Assembly: GCA_950022655.1 (NCBI GenBank)
Contig: OX465592.1
Span: forward strand, 3,464,623 to 3,528,622
DNA: 64,000 nucleotides
Source of the DNA: Alentia gelatinosa
Taxonomy: Eukaryota; Annelida; Polychaeta; Phyllodocida; Polynoidae
Direction: 5' to 3'
The notes beneath the pieces are model-generated. The model saw only the letters and a list, made by a program, of their open reading frames with translations. It was not told where the DNA came from and ran no database searches. Both the position numbers and the translations under genes were made by a program. Positions 32,145 through 44,714 of the stretch are shown piece after piece (position 1 is the first letter of the stretch; each line of letters begins with the position of its first letter).

Positions 32145-33175
32145 TGAACCTAACGCAGTGCGGCTCTGGCTACACTACGCAGCTGAGAATATTCCTTGAT
32201 AAGTATTTCTGTGGACATGATCTGGGTTTAACCACACCAACCTCTAAGTTGGAACAGAGTGAAGACAGAGGTGGTGGCCAATCTAGCGTTGGGGCAGCAT
32301 GGCAGATCATGAATATTCCAATAGGGTGTGATGACCCAACCCTTCAATTATCATATGTACTACATTAAATATCCTAATATCTAGCCTGTGACATATCTTG
32401 ATGTAAATCACCTGGTGCGGACCTTCTAACCATGATTTAATTTGACAAAGATTGGATGCTATGGACTCAGCAAAGTACATTCTATAATTTGATCAACATA
32501 GAACCAGTAAACCACACCTCTACTGTGGATGAGAGACGTCAAAATGACTTTATTTAACCACTTACTTATATGGACTGTGAATTGTGTAATCATTGTGGGC
32601 CTTTATTTATCCAGGTCCCTAAATTTGTTATATATATATATAGAAGGTAAAACTCCGATGTAAATCCCCAATATTGGGAGACTCACTCATACCAGCTAAC
32701 CGCTGACGATTGTCCCAATGAAAATAAAAGAATTTAAAAAAAAAACTAAAAACCAACTATGATTGACTTTATGTGTTCAGCGTGATTTAGGGACCAGCGC
32801 ACCTTGCGCCATTTTACAAAGACAGACGCCCTCGGAAGATGGTCTTTGGGTAAGGGGATCAGAAATCTACAGCATTAGATTTTGTTTTCGAAATTTCTAG
32901 AAATAGATCATAATGGATAAAGTAAATCTGAGTATAGACCAACAATAAGGAATAGCAGTTTCAGGTTTTTCTGTACTCGAAAATGTCACTCTCCTTACAC
33001 AATTCTAGTTGTGTCTGTCTCTATGTGGGAGAGAAACTCCAAGCAGATCCTGTCGAAATCGCGCATTTTTAGAGTGACGATTGGAAATTGTCGCTCTTAG
33101 TTGCAAGGGGAATCATTCTAAATCATCATTTCAAAATCATCAAACTAACCTACCTCACTGGCGACATGTGAAGTA
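32145..33175. other. Mostly unique DNA, short (TA)n at 32632
   Basis: No long frame, splice-flanked exon or copy elsewhere in the window was seen. A run TATATATATATATA sits near 32630 and an A-run near 32740. Confidence 0.4.
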
Positions 33176-33179
33176 GGTT

Positions 33180-33384
33180 TGTGGGAATTTCTTTCCATTG
33201 GCTGACAAAAACGGTGTAGAATTTTTGTATCCACCTAATAGCCTATTTACATTTTGCTTCAACAGTACTAAAGGTTCATCGGTGGTTCTTAAATGTAGAT
33301 CAGTGATGGCCAATGGAAATAGGCTATTAGGAGAACACAAAAAATCTACACCGTTTTCATCGGCCAATGGAAACGGGCCTAAAG
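33180..33384. mobile_element. TTTCCATTGGCTGAC MITE with inner hairpin
   Basis: The outer pair TTTCCATTGGCTGACAAAAA and CGGCCAATGGAAACGGGCCT encloses an inner inverted pair around CCTAATAGCCTATTTAC and AATAGGCTATTAGGAGAAC. Same subtype as 6780-6945. Confidence 0.8.
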
Positions 33385-33791
33385 GACACTTGAGGGGTGA
33401 ATACTGTACCGAGTTCTGAACCAATCACATTAGCCTATGTGGAAAAGACAATTGATTCATTTGATTCCATACATTTTCCTTTAGATTAAAGAACTGAATA
33501 AGGAGGAAAACACAGAATAGAAACAATTTACAGTTATTACCAATTGCATATAAATCTTTAATTCAGTTCCACATTCGTTCTTTTTAATTCAAAGATAATC
33601 TAAGAATAGCAATCAAGGAGGCCAGGAATTTGTCAGTATATTTTTCATTTGTATGCTTAACTGTAACTCTTTCAGATATCACTAAATAGAGTCCAAATAC
33701 AAGATATATTAAAACAAAGCAAAGTAAAGCACTGTAGCATAATGCATGTTATAAATGTTTTTCAATTAACAAAATCTTTTTTTAAAATGCC

Positions 33792-33862
33792 TGCACCGCC
33801 CGGGAATCGAACCCGGGTCGCAAGAATGGGAATCTTACATGATACCACTACACCAGCGGTGC
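33792..33862 (-). tRNA. tRNA-Gly (anticodon CCC)
   Basis: On the - strand the gene reads from GCACCGCTGGTGTAGTGGTA to CGATTCCCGGGCGGTGC plus A73: 71 nt, no intron. The seven acceptor pairs GCACCGC/GCGGTGC are perfect. The anticodon loop is in AAGATTCCCATTCTT (CCC), the A box is TGGTGTAGTGG and the B box GGTTCGATTCC. A T-run follows 3' (CATTTT) as a Pol III stop. It is nearly identical to animal tRNA-Gly-CCC genes. CCA is not encoded, as expected. Confidence 0.97.
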
Positions 33863-34096
33863 CCATGTCTACACAGGGTGAGAATACGGCATCTGACTGC
33901 TGCGGTCGCCGGCCGCGCAACAAAGAGATCAATACGTGCAAACAGTGTCGCCACCTGGAGAGAAACACACGAACTAACGGCTTCGATTCTTGTTCCAGAG
34001 CAGACTGGCTCCAGTCCCTGTCTCCTATGCCTACCCCTGCACCTACTTCAGCCCTCCTCTTCGGGATACAAGACCTGTCACACTGTGATATACTCT

Positions 34097-34495
34097 TTAT
34101 TATCCATCGTATTCAAAGACCCCATTGAAATGTATAGGGACTCAGTAAACCACGACCCATTATATAAAACCTCTCAGATACTATAACTGTGGTATATAGA
34201 TTCAAATCTGTGGTATACGGCCTCAAAAATATGGTATACGGGAAAATAGTCCCTTTGTGCTATAGAGAGCAAAGAAATAGTCCCTATTGTTACACCCTTT
34301 AATGTGGCGATTACTGATTTTGGCATATTCAAAAAGATGGATAATAAATACAACAAATGTTGGTTTTGTTCACAGGCGGCTCTGTAAACCACTCGAGGTT
34401 GACGTCGTAATACACTCACTCGCGCTTGTGTATTACTACGCGTCAACCTCTCATGGTTTACAGCCGCCCGTCTACAAAAAAAACATCGTTTATCT
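34097..34495. mobile_element. Composite: hairpin unit plus foldback C, ~400 bp
   Basis: It begins TTATTATCCATCGTATTCAA, with one 58-bp-type hairpin unit. Then come GATACTATAACTGTGGTATA, AATAGTCCCT twice, and foldback C (CGGCTCTGTAAACCACTCGA against its inverse around TACACTCACTCGCGCTTGTG). It is homologous over its full length with 50301-50700. Confidence 0.88.
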
Positions 34496-34721
34496 GTGTG
34501 AAATATTCCTATAAAATAATAGCTCACATACACGCCATTTTCTGCTGGCGATTCTGTAAGTCGCTGTATTTCTCGCTTGGTGTGTCTCCGGCTTCAACGA
34601 CATTCCAAGTCTGCAGTTAGTGGATTTGGTTCCCATGTAACCCACCAGGAGTCAGCACTAGTATACCTAGAGACTACGCTCTGCCCAGTAACTTCGAGCA
34701 TCCTGCTAAACTTAACTGCTT

Positions 34722-34858
34722 GACCATAAGAAATGAAAACTTGACTGTACTCGAGACGTAAGAGGGCCCGAGTGGAAAACCGGAAACATTGCCGAACCCG
34801 GTGAAAATAATGAAAAATACATTCCCTGAATAAAAATTATCAACAAAAAAAACAACCA
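34722..34858 (+). mobile_element. 3' end of a SINE related to 45351-45593
   Basis: GAGTGGAAAACCGGAAACAT, then AAAATACATTCCCTGAATAA and a C/A-rich tail resembles the 3' part of the complete SINE (AATATTCCCTAATAAAAATT). The tRNA-like head is missing. Confidence 0.5.
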
Positions 34859-35175
34859 AAAACGAGCACGCTCTAAAAAGGTAAAATAAGTTACCTGTTT
34901 AAAGAAGAGTTAGTTCCATCAGTACTCGCGAGGTGGTAGCACATTTCGGTAAGGTTATACAGCTATCAGACTAGGGACATGGCATCTCGATGCTCACAGA
35001 GCTATGTGAGTATGAAAGCTAATGTGGTGTAGCAAGCGTTTGCTCTGGAGGCCAGTGTAGGGCGTGCAGTTCTCCAGGTATCCGCTAGGTGCCAGGAGGA
35101 CTAATTTTTTCCCCAGAGTGAGCAACCAGATCAACGGCTTTTAGGTCCCATGTTGTCCCTACTGAATGTCTTTTT

Positions 35176-35862
35176 CAGTCACGATAATCGTTCATAACGA
35201 TACGTTCTAGGCATCAGTGTCCTATAGACGTACGATTGTTGAGGATCAGCCAACGTTCATCGTTCTACGATACGTAGGGCAGGTTGAGGTGCGCTATACA
35301 CCCTCCAGAGGTTACTAAACTCCCTATTATCGCCCAGGGTAAATACAAGTTCCGCTCGCAACTGGCTGGGCACACCACAACCACATGAACCACAGTTTTC
35401 CCATTTATATTTGGAGAACCTGAATATAATTTCGGATTTACATGTAGAAATAGCTGAAATTTCTATTTCTGACATCGGATTTCCAATTCGAATATTTATA
35501 AAAACCGTTAAACTGCAATAATTGTGGGTTACAGTTCAAAGGTATCACCATACAACGTCGGCAACCAGCGAACACAGGAACTTGTAAACAGACTGAATTA
35601 TGGGATACCTCAATAGGGCCTATAGCAGTGACAATCGTAGGGTATCGTAGGTGAATTTGTCAGCTAAAGTGTTGCAACCAAAGACAGTTGTGGACATGAT
35701 GCACAGGTATAATGGGTGATTGTAACTCTTTTTCTTTAGATGTTTTTTTTCAAACCCCCATGTTTTAGTTGACAACTGTGGGCACTGCACCACTCAGTCG
35801 ACTTAACCTACTGCGATGCTCCGCAATTTTTACTCATCGCTTATAACGATTGTCGTGACTAT
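35176..35862. mobile_element. TIR element (AGTCACGAYAATCGTT ends), ~690 bp
   Basis: AGTCACGATAATCGTTCATA at the left and the inverse TATAACGATTGTCGTGACT at the right. No long ORF inside. TCCCTATTATCGCCCAGGG at 35321 lies within it. Confidence 0.6.
35321..35339 (-). promoter_or_regulatory. Recurrent motif TGGGCGATAATAGGG (site 5 of 10)
   Basis: On the - strand this reads CCCTGGGCGATAATAGGGA. It shares the core GGGCGATAATAGGG exactly with 38357-38370 although the flanks differ. See the finding on this motif. Confidence 0.4.
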
Positions 35863-36614
35863 AAAATACCATGCCTACCACTATGGATTTCTAAGTCAAT
35901 CGTTCCCAACAACCCTTTTGGTGCCGATTGCCGCGCTATGACACTGTCTATAAAACAACGGTCATTTTGCGTCTTCCAAACTGTCGTACATTGACTGGCC
36001 GATTTTAGAGTATCGGTATTAACGATTGTTGTAACTGAAAAACACTCCCCTGGGGGTGTTTTCCAGATGTTTAAACTTATTGAAATTGAAAGTGGTCCCA
36101 TATAGATGGTGTACCTATATCCCAAATTTCATAATTTTCTTGTGGTTGACTTGATCCTAATAGATATATTTACCCCCATCCATAGAAGCCGAGCCATTTT
36201 TCTAAGTAACGAATTTACAAGGCCATAATTTCACTTTATCCTTCATTTGGGTTGTCAACTTGAAGGCTACTAGTTGTCAACTGTGGCGTCTAGGCGATTG
36301 AACATGTTTCTCTGATCTTCGTTTGTCGCCAACTTTGATTTAAATAGGCACGTTGCAATTGTAACAAGACTAAGATTGGTGTGAAATTGTATTTATAACT
36401 TAAATATTACCACACATGTACAATGAAACCTACTGTCATATAAGATAAACAACCATAATTCTCAATAATCATAATCTATTCATCCAACAATTGTAAAGTG
36501 CATAACCTTTTCAAGCATGAGTATACGAAATCAGTAGGTCAACTACGTAACCATGCGCGATGGAAGACACTAATGCGTATTGTTTTAAAATGAATATATA
36601 TATATATATGTATA

Positions 36615-36885
36615 TATTATAAAGAGACGTCACGAGTTTGAGTCTGAGTTTATTTATGCCACGCATTTTGTTGTCTTCGACTCGTGAAATTATGGAGCCA
36701 ACAAAATAAGTGGCATGAAGAAACTCAAACTCGAACGAGTGGCGTCTAGATTTTATCCTACCCCGTTTCCATATTTTTTCAGTGTCAGAATGTAGTGGCA
36801 TAAACAACACTTTATGTCACTACCCGTGACATAAACAAATCCCATGTTAAGCATATGGCGTTTTTTATTAGGGGTAGGATAAATA
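36615..36885. mobile_element. Non-autonomous element, TATCCTACCCC family, subtype 1
   Basis: CACGAGTTTGAGTCTGAGTT, GTGGCGTCTAGATTTTATCC and ACTACCCGTGACATAAACAA through ATTAGGGGTAGGATAAA. Inverse copies are at 38515-38765 and 43092-43285; a scrap is at 47495-47540. Confidence 0.8.
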
Positions 36886-36927
36886 TATATATATGTTCAT
36901 TTTCAAACAATTCGCATTAGTGTCTAT

Positions 36928-36928
36928 A

Positions 36929-36997
<69 letters not shown>

Positions 36998-37020
36998 TGT
37001 ATATAAAGATATATATATAT
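36928..37020. repeat. (TA)n microsatellite
   Basis: About 60 bp of pure TA followed by an interrupted tract. Confidence 0.95.
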
Positions 37021-37129
37021 GTATCTAAATTGGGAAAAGTGGGCTTTCCCAGCGCTTTACACTAAATTCTCCATAAAAAAAAAACCTCCAAAGTTAATGA
37101 AATAAGAAAATCCGATGATTTGATTTCCC

Positions 37130-37430
37130 CATATATACATGTTCTCATTTCCTATCGGATATTTCCAATTAAGTGCGCGGTTGTTCAACGGTCCGGGCTG
37201 ATTGGTTTAATCTGACTTAGTCCCGGATAGAGATCTCACACCTCAGTTAATATGTTGACACCCATGTCTATTAATACGCTGACATTTATATTGGCTTAAT
37301 AATCGCCACCATAAATATCAGCTGTATCGTTGTTATAAATAATCATGACTGTACAGAGCTGGTCACCGGTAAGCTCTGATATCACTCTCCTAGCAGAGAT
37401 CCTGCGCTCTACTTCCTGCGGCCGCTTGTA
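37130..37430. promoter_or_regulatory. Unique regulatory-like DNA
   Basis: TTCCAATTAAGTGCGCGG, GATTGGTTTAATCTGAC, CTATTAATACGCTGACA, GGCTTAATAATCGCCACC and TATAAATAATCATGACTG lie in non-repeat sequence. It ends in a scrap of the CTCTCCTAGCAGAGATCC repeat. Confidence 0.35.
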
Positions 37431-37859
37431 TCTCTGCACCGACCTGCCTGTTTGGGGACAAAATCTGCCCCATACGCCAGTTTTTCACATATCCTAACTT
37501 TGAGGAGCATTTTGGGTTTAACTTATAATTATAACTAGAGATGTACATACTTATATGGTTAATAAAATACACTCATTTCTGCTATTTGTGATGTCAAACC
37601 AGAAATAGTCTTCGGGATTATTTTCTTCCATGGAAAGAATCGCATGTGTTGCATTGCTTTGTTTGTCAACATAACACATGTGCTCATTCAATGGGGCAGT
37701 CTAATCAACTGTGGATTCACATTATAATGTGGTTTAAAGCTGAAAAACAAACAGCTTGATTGTCTGTGTAGCTCATTTAAAAATTACAATATTGCCCATC
37801 TCATGATATAAGAGTTAAAAAAATTCTAACGTCAACCATAATATACGAGTTTGTTTGAG

Positions 37860-38480
37860 TTTCATAACTTTTGACAGTTCCCTTTTTTTTTTAATTGAAA
37901 AAGTTAGCTGGTTCCCCGGTTTTAGTGGAAACCCAGGGTACCAGCATTGGGTTGAGGCAGATATTAATAAGCGCTAGCGCCGCGAAAGATCTGCTGGGAG
38001 AGTGCAGTGACACATGGCATAGCTATGCGCTTGTACTCTGAGCTTTGCTACACTACATACCGTTATTACGGTACCAGCGCAATAAAGAGACTTCGCTGTT
38101 ATCGCAATAACAGCTTCGTGATGCCACAACCCTGCTTAATCTCTCCTCAATTCCCCAGACCTCCCCTCCACCGCTCCAACTCAACAGCACCAATAAATTC
38201 TGTGTAGTGACGCCTTATCACTGGTCACGGAAGCTCGAGGACCGTCCAGGGAACCAGCGGCGAAATCTCGTTAATCACGAGAAGATAACGGTAATCCACA
38301 GGTGTAATTATGGAGAAGGGGTCCCGGGTCTAAGCACTGCCTGTAAAGCTCTCAGTGGGCGATAATAGGGCCAGGTGAGTTGGCAGTGTGGTATCTGTGG
38401 TATCTTCTCACCTGGGAAGTGGAGGATGACTAAGGGGGGTGAGTGGGTGATGGGTGGTTATAGGCGGTGAGTGGTGAGTG
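37860..38480. other. Unique DNA with a TGGGCGATAATAGGG site
   Basis: GTTAATCACGAGAAGATAACGG-like cores and GTGTAATTATGG near 38300, GTGGGCGATAATAGGG at 38355-38370, and a TGGGTGATGGGTGG G-rich stretch. The small ORF at 38007 is not protein-like enough to call. Confidence 0.35.
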
Positions 38481-38514
38481 CTATTTGCGTGTGATTGCCT
38501 ACTATATGTACTAA

Positions 38515-38765
38515 TAAAAAAAAAGCCATAGGCTTAACATGGGATTTGTTTATGTCACGGGTGTGATATAAAGTGTTTTTTATGTCACTACTTTCCAATA
38601 CTGAAAAATGTGGAAACGGGGTAGGATAAAATCTAGACGCCACTCGTTTGATTTTGAGTTTATTTATGTCACACATTTTGTTGGCTCCGTCTTCGACGAC
38701 TGAGATTACTGAGCCAACAAAATGAGTGACATAAATAAACTCAAACTCAAACTCGTGACCTTTCT
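38515..38765. mobile_element. Non-autonomous element, TATCCTACCCC family, subtype 1 (inverse)
   Basis: GCCATAGGCTTAACATGGGA, then GGGGTAGGATAAAATCTAGA and the TTTGTTGGCTCC hairpin with AACTCAAACTCGTGACC. Confidence 0.8.
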
Positions 38766-39165
38766 TGATATTATGTCATCCTCATAACTACATACTGTCT
38801 TATTTGTTATTACATTTTATTACCTGCCTGTAAACTTAGTATTTTAGCTTTGATATGAATGACCTTTGTGTTCTTGGCAGAATGTATTACTAACAATATC
38901 AAATGGAAAAACGGACTCTGTCCGAATTAGAAAATTAAAAAAAACCAACAATGTGAAGAGGTCACTAATTAGTTCTTGTAGAAGGAATATAAACTGGGGT
39001 CCCTTTTAAATATTTGTGATTCATTTACTTTCCTTTTGGATAAAACATGGGACGGTTTTCATCTGAGCACCATTAAATAAACCTGCAGAAAGTTCTTTTA
39101 TGAATTTCATGCTCTATTAGTTTTCATTTTGACATGGTTAAAAGTCACCAGAGTTCCTGAGAATA
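38766..39165. other. AT-rich unique DNA, nothing recognised
   Basis: No frame, repeat copy or motif cluster worth naming. Confidence 0.4.
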
Positions 39166-39171
39166 GTACAT

Positions 39172-39490
39172 GAATTGCAACTTGCCAGAATTGTTGAATT
39201 ACAAAATGATTGCGAACAAGATCAGGATAACTGTCATAATGTCGAAAATTCTCATGATAAGGCTGGGACCCTTTATAATTGAATGGTGGAAAGTGAAAAT
39301 GAAAGCTTGTATCAAGACCGATTCAATAAAGAAATTTAACCAAAATATATTTGACTCAATGAGCCGAAATTTAAATTGATTTACCTGCTGTGATTTCTTA
39401 TATCGCATGAGGGATTTAAATGACATGATACCAGGGATAGTCTGCCACACAAATCGAAAGGCCTATGTTTGAGATGTAGAACTTAGTATA
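39172..39490. repeat. Long copy of a local repeat
   Basis: GAATTGTTGAATTACAA at the left, and CAATGAGCCGAAA through TCGAAAGGCCTATGTTTGAG at the right, match 40052-40212. The latter lacks the central ~150 bp (39206-39354), which holds most of a 69-codon frame. Insertion here or deletion there is possible. Confidence 0.75.
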
Positions 39491-39864
39491 TGTGAATATC
39501 ATTGGGTTGGATGGGCCGATCTCCTTCATATTTGACATGTTTATAAGTTATATGTGTCCCTAACTGGGGTTAAAGTTTCATAGCTTAATTCCTACAGGAA
39601 GTAAAGTTACGCGTTTGTGACAATAGAAGTATACCCTCTCGCTATTTAGGACACAAAAGTGACCAATACAGTGACCGGACATCAGTCTTATGAAATGGTC
39701 AGGCGACTATTAGCGCCCGTCTGTAAACTGGAGTCACAGAATCGGTTGTCACTAAACTATTGCAACGCAACCTGTCGCTATCGTGTCACTACACCCAATA
39801 ACGGACGTCCTACAGACTATTGAAACATACCGCTAAAGTCACCACTGCACCACCATCGAGTTGT

Positions 39865-40035
39865 CCCATTACCTTAATTCCATATGAAGAATACAGTAGA
39901 CCAAGTAGCCAATGACTGCATTCACAGCAAACCCCGACCTTCACCCTGACCTCCTTACATAATATTTTCTAGCGCCTTGGGACGGCTCTGCAGTGGAGAG
40001 TTGACCTCGAATCTTAGGGGCCACAACCACCCTCA
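39865..40035. repeat. Repeat shared with 58640-58820
   Basis: GCCAATGACTGCATTCACAG, ACCTTCACCCTGACCTCCTT and GCGCCTTGGGACGG match the DNA just beside the 60-bp array in the Mnx-like intron. Confidence 0.75.
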
Positions 40036-40051
40036 CAGAGTAGTAGATGTA

Positions 40052-40212
40052 TTGCAACTTTCTAGAATTGTTGAATTACAATGAGCCGAAAGTTTATATT
40101 GATTTACCTGCTTTGGTTATTTATATCGCATAAGGGATTTAAATGACCTGGTAGGAGGGATAATCGCAACACAACTCGAAAGGCCTATGTTTGAAATGTA
40201 GAATTTAGTATA
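40052..40212. repeat. Short copy of the 39.2 kb local repeat
   Basis: Same borders as 39172-39490, with the centre absent. Confidence 0.75.
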
Positions 40213-41835
40213 CAGAACGGTGGCTAATACTGTCCGAACGAACGAACTTTAAAAATATCAAACGATAACTCTTGTACGAGGTACAGAAATGAGTCTTCAT
40301 GTACGATCCTAGATTATTAAATGGGCCCCAGATGAATATGGAGTTAGTTCCACTTGAAACCACTGGAGGGCGTGGCAGTGCAGAGCTGTAGGCAGCAGAC
40401 AAGTCCTTTGCACTGTGAGGTGATCTCGAGCCGAATATCTATCAATGACAACTGTAAATGACTGGGTTGGAATGAATTTAGCAACAAGGGGGCAACTTTC
40501 CCAAAAAAAGTAATTAAGCGTAGGTGGTCAGATCGTAGCTAAAGAAGTTGGTAGAAATTTTAGAATCCTTTAGAATTATTTTTTTTAACCACAGAGCTAG
40601 TTATTGACCATCAATGTTGAAAGAAGCCTTCTAATGCAGGGCAGAAAGATACATTTTAGGAACTGATCCTCAATGTATAAGTCGTATTGAAATGAATAAA
40701 TACTGATTTTACAAAATATATATCTAAGAAAGATCTTAAAAACCTGACTGGGACCGAGTTAGGGAGATGCAGTGCTCAGTATAAAAGGCATTAGGTTTGA
40801 CAATATTAAAATCACAACATTTTGTTTCATTTAGGAATCGATAAACAAGTTACACAAATTATATGATAATAAGTTTTACAATCTATGTGCAAATTGTTCT
40901 ATACTGCACACAAATATAATTGGGTGCAATAGATCAACTAGTTGAATAAAAAATTCAGACGGTAAAAATCACAAAAAAACGGACACAGTTAGTTTTTGTT
41001 TAGGGTGATGTTATTAAAACCAAGTATTACAATTTTTGGTTCATAATATGTATCAATATTGTTCACGACGTTTCGCTGACGTTTAATTAGCTAGTTTAAT
41101 TAATTAATAGATAAAAAACAAGGCTCATGCATCTATCTCCCCTATACATCCGGGAATGGGGCTTTGAAAAGAACATGACTATCAATTTGGAGTAATATCC
41201 TATAAACAACTGGATTTATACAACTATGTACTACTTTTCGAAAATATCACGAGATTCAGTAATTTCTAGGATTTAGAAAATCACAATTAGGTTTACTTAA
41301 TGCTGTATCGACTATTGATCCATTATCAAGGGATATACATGTATATAAACGTAAATTGGCATTTTGGCGGTCATTATCTGAAGAGGCCTGGTTGGATAAG
41401 TCTATTATAGAGAGGACTAGAGTGAAGTGTACCATGGACGTAGGGTAATAAATAATTGACGCGGTGGCATTGTCAGAGAGCCACTAAAATGGATGTTACT
41501 TGACCTCTGACCTTTGACAGGAGCTATAGATGCAACAGTGCTATTCTTAGATCTGACCTTGGCCCAGTTTCTGGACGGATTTTACAGATCTAGGGTCTAG
41601 TTATGACTGAAATTGAGCAGATTTGGTTCAGTGATTGACAGACCAGGGAATTGGTACATGGTCCACTGGTTTGTTTTATTATTTTTTAATCTTTTTATTA
41701 TACTGAATCAATGACTGACATTGAACAGATATGGTCCAGTGATTGACAGATCAGGGAATACATGCATGTCAGAATCTCCTGCAGGATATTCTGGGAAAAT
41801 AGTCCTGTCCATAATGAGGTTGAATCATCATTTAC
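40213..41835. other. Long unique stretch with a DR1 site
   Basis: No gene or dispersed repeat was recognised. GATCCTAGATTATTAAATGG at 40306 matches one arm of the 63.07 kb hairpin. TGACCTCTGACCT at 41501-41513 is a perfect DR1 (RXR/HNF4/COUP type). A short repeat with CAGTGATTGACAGA(C/T)CAGGGA occurs at about 41629 and 41735. Confidence 0.45.
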
Positions 41836-41839
41836 TTTG

Positions 41840-42240
41840 AAACAAGTTTCTTGACTGTTCATTCAATGTTAATCATTTAGAATCAATCATAATAATCTCA
41901 TTTCCATCAGAAATCACCGTCATAACACACTTTGCATGCTAAAATCACAGGTTAATGACAAACTGTATTCTTGGTGTAAGTCTACACAGAATTACTGCCA
42001 CACTTGACAGTGCTGTGGTGTCTGGAACTGAATGTCTTGCAGAAACTTTCTAATTGCAATAGACTTGTTATTAATCTTGTAGGTGGGTAATAAATACAAT
42101 AACGACTGATTTTGTATACGAGTGACCGTAACCTCCTTGTAGTTGACGACGTAATATCCTCGCTAATCGCTCGGATATTACTACGCGTCATCTACTCAGA
42201 GAGTATGGCCACTCGTACACAAAACCAGTCATTATTGTGT
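41840..42240. mobile_element. Composite ending in foldback B
   Basis: Left module: ATGACAAACTGTATTCTTGG, GTGGTGTCTGGAACTGAATG and the GGTGGGTAATAAATACAATA border; then foldback B at 42097-42240 (AACGACTGATTTTGTATACG against its inverse). Inverse relative at 50731-51090. The GTGGTGTYTGGAAC module is also at 29718. Confidence 0.78.
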
Positions 42241-42244
42241 ATGT

Positions 42245-42660
42245 ATTCATGGGAGAGAGAAAATATCTATGGTAATGTGATCAATATGGTATGTTTACTG
42301 AAATAACTCCCTGAATATTACAGTTAAGCTGCTGAAATTGCTGATCAATATCAAACCTGATAAACACAGGTGTTTCAACATCCTAAAGATATCCAATCAA
42401 TGACTTTGAAAAAGGAGCAACATACCACATCAAAGATTATTTATATCTAGATCAGTTATCAAACATTGTGCTGTAGGAAGTATTCATTCCAAGACTTCTT
42501 TATCAATTGATTTAGGGAAATAATATTTTGATGAACTCTAATAACAACAAGGCTACCACTGTGCTATTTCTGCCGCGGAGAGATTCAAACCTGACCATAT
42601 AAACGGATAATGGTGTTATGTTTACTGGTACGTCATTTAAGCCTTGGCCAGCAGATATCT
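42245..42660. other. Unique AT-rich DNA, nothing recognised
   Basis: No frame or repeat match was seen. Confidence 0.4.
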
Positions 42661-42674
42661 CTTCATAAAGCCCA

Positions 42675-42840
42675 AACTCTCCTCATCCCTCCTCCCCCCC
42701 CACCCCCTGGTCTTTCTCCTTGCAGTCCCCTTTTCCCCTCCACCCCTCCTCCCCTCCTCCTCCCCTTCTCTTCCTCCTCCCCCCCTCCTCCCCTCCTCCT
42801 CTCCCTCTTTCCCCTCCTCCCCTTCCTCCTCCCCTCGTTT
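42675..42840. repeat. CT-rich (CTCCTCCCC)n tract
   Basis: Polypyrimidine tract of about 165 bp. Both strands stay open by composition. Confidence 0.9.
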
Positions 42841-43091
42841 TTTGGCATTATGCAGTGTAATGCATCGGGATGTCTTAAATTGCTATCGAAGTAGGTGGAC
42901 GCCGGGCCTAACATATATATGTTTTCCAGATAATAGTCTGGCTGCAGAATCAACCGTGCAGTATTTCTATTCTTAAATTATGCATCTTTCACTCAATATA
43001 TACAATGTGTATTCTAAAATTTATAGAATATAACAGTGTGGACTATGTATGTATACATAAACATGTATATAAAAAATGAATTTGTATTGTA

Positions 43092-43285
43092 CTTTATCCT
43101 GCCCCTAATAAAAAAAACACCATAGGCTTAACATGGGATTTCTTTATGTCACGGGTAGTGACATAAAGTGTTGTTTATGCCACTACTTTCTGATCCGGAA
43201 AAAATATGGAAACGGGGTAGGATAAAATCTAGACGCCACTCGTTTGAGTTTGAGCTTATTCATGCCACTTATTCTGTTGGCTCCG
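43092..43285. mobile_element. Non-autonomous element, TATCCTACCCC family, truncated
   Basis: It runs from TTATCCTGCCCCTAATAAA to TTCTGTTGGCTCCGTAAC. It matches 38515-38700 closely but stops at the hairpin. Confidence 0.78.
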
Positions 43286-43526
43286 TAACTGTATTTTGTT
43301 CGTCTAGTATCTCTATCGTGTCGTACATTATATAACTTGTGTCTTGTCATGTTCTTTATTTTTACTGATGTATAAGTCCTATGTATATGCTGAGAAAATA
43401 AAGTAATGTTAGCTGTCTTGCGACTACCAAAATAAAAGAGTGAGAGAGAAAACGTTGGGTAAAATAATGTAAAAGTTAAAACTTGCATTGTACAAATCTA
43501 AAGTGTGAAACTCTGGATCACCACTG

Positions 43527-43745
43527 GATCGTATTCTGTACTCTCACTACGCTCTATGTAGAAGAACTCTTAACGAATCAGGCTTAGAGCCTTGAGAATC
43601 CTCTGGCCTGCATACCGTGCTAATCTCAATGATGCCACCTAGCGGGAATAATGTGTGCCAGTGGATTCTCAAGGCTCTTAGCCTAGTTCATTAAGAATTC
43701 TTCTCCCATAGAGCACAGTGAGAACCTTGTACAGAATACCACTTA
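43527..43745. mobile_element. TIR MITE (GTATTCTG ends), second copy
   Basis: CTCACTACGCTCTATGTAG and TAGAGCACAGTGAGAAC arms. The centre ATGCCACCTAGCGGGAA is inverted relative to the copy at 2756-3012. Confidence 0.82.
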
Positions 43746-44034
43746 GAGAGGGTGAGATCGTATGAGAGGGGTGCACCTTTTCAGGTTACGATGAACTAAT
43801 AAATCCTATTATATATTTTTTTTTAAAGAATAAATATGTTATTGATTGTGCACTTAGCTGCACTCTTCCTTATCTTCAGTCAATATCACTCGATATATAC
43901 AACATATATTCTTTAAGTTTGGTTGATTTGAATAATGAACTGGGAACTAGAACTAGTGCTATGGAAATGACTTTTGAGACAATAAATGAAATTTTAAAAA
44001 TCCATGCAGTGTTATGCATATACATACATGACAT

Positions 44035-44312
44035 CAAGAAACATCACGAAATTCCATATGATTGTTTATATGGCATGAGTTGTCTTCGCAGAATGATATC
44101 ATGAAGCAGAGCTGAGTGATATCTGTAGCAGAAGACAACAAACGCCATTTAAACAATTATAGGAAATTGAGTGACATTTAGATTTTATCCAACCCCGTCA
44201 CATGTCTTTAACTTCATATGTCACACGTGGCATATAAATATTTGTTGTCATAACCTTGGCATACAGTCACACCATGTTAAGTCTATAGAGATCTATATGA
44301 GGGGGAGGATAA
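44035..44312. mobile_element. Non-autonomous element, subtype 2, inverse of 5783-6067
   Basis: TCAAGAAACATCACGAAATT, GCAGAATGATATCATGAAGC, TTTAGATTTTATCCAACCCC and GTCACACCATGTTAAG all match the 5.8-6.1 kb copy in reverse. Confidence 0.78.
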
Positions 44313-44714
44313 ACAGGTATATTAAGATTAAATATGTTATTGTTGGTGCAATGTTCTGCACTGTCCCTTATCTCCACTCAATACTTGGTAAGTGTCTCGG
44401 TATTCTGAGTAACAGCCAAGGAATTCGTCGTCACAGCATTTTTTCCCATCACGCGACCACATGGACGATAATGGACAAGTAGGAATTCACCATCGACCCA
44501 AGACTCGCATGATTTCTGTGGCAACATGGTTGTGTTGTTTCATCAGACTTTTACATAGATACAATCTATTGACGAACATCTCAGGAGGCAGTCAATATGT
44601 CAATAGTTTTAATGTACACCAAGAAGTAGATCGCACTTGTCTTATCTTTGTCGCGGTCACAATGATAGAGTAGGAACCTTCCCCCGCTTCCCCCATCATC
44701 CGAATGTCGTCTCT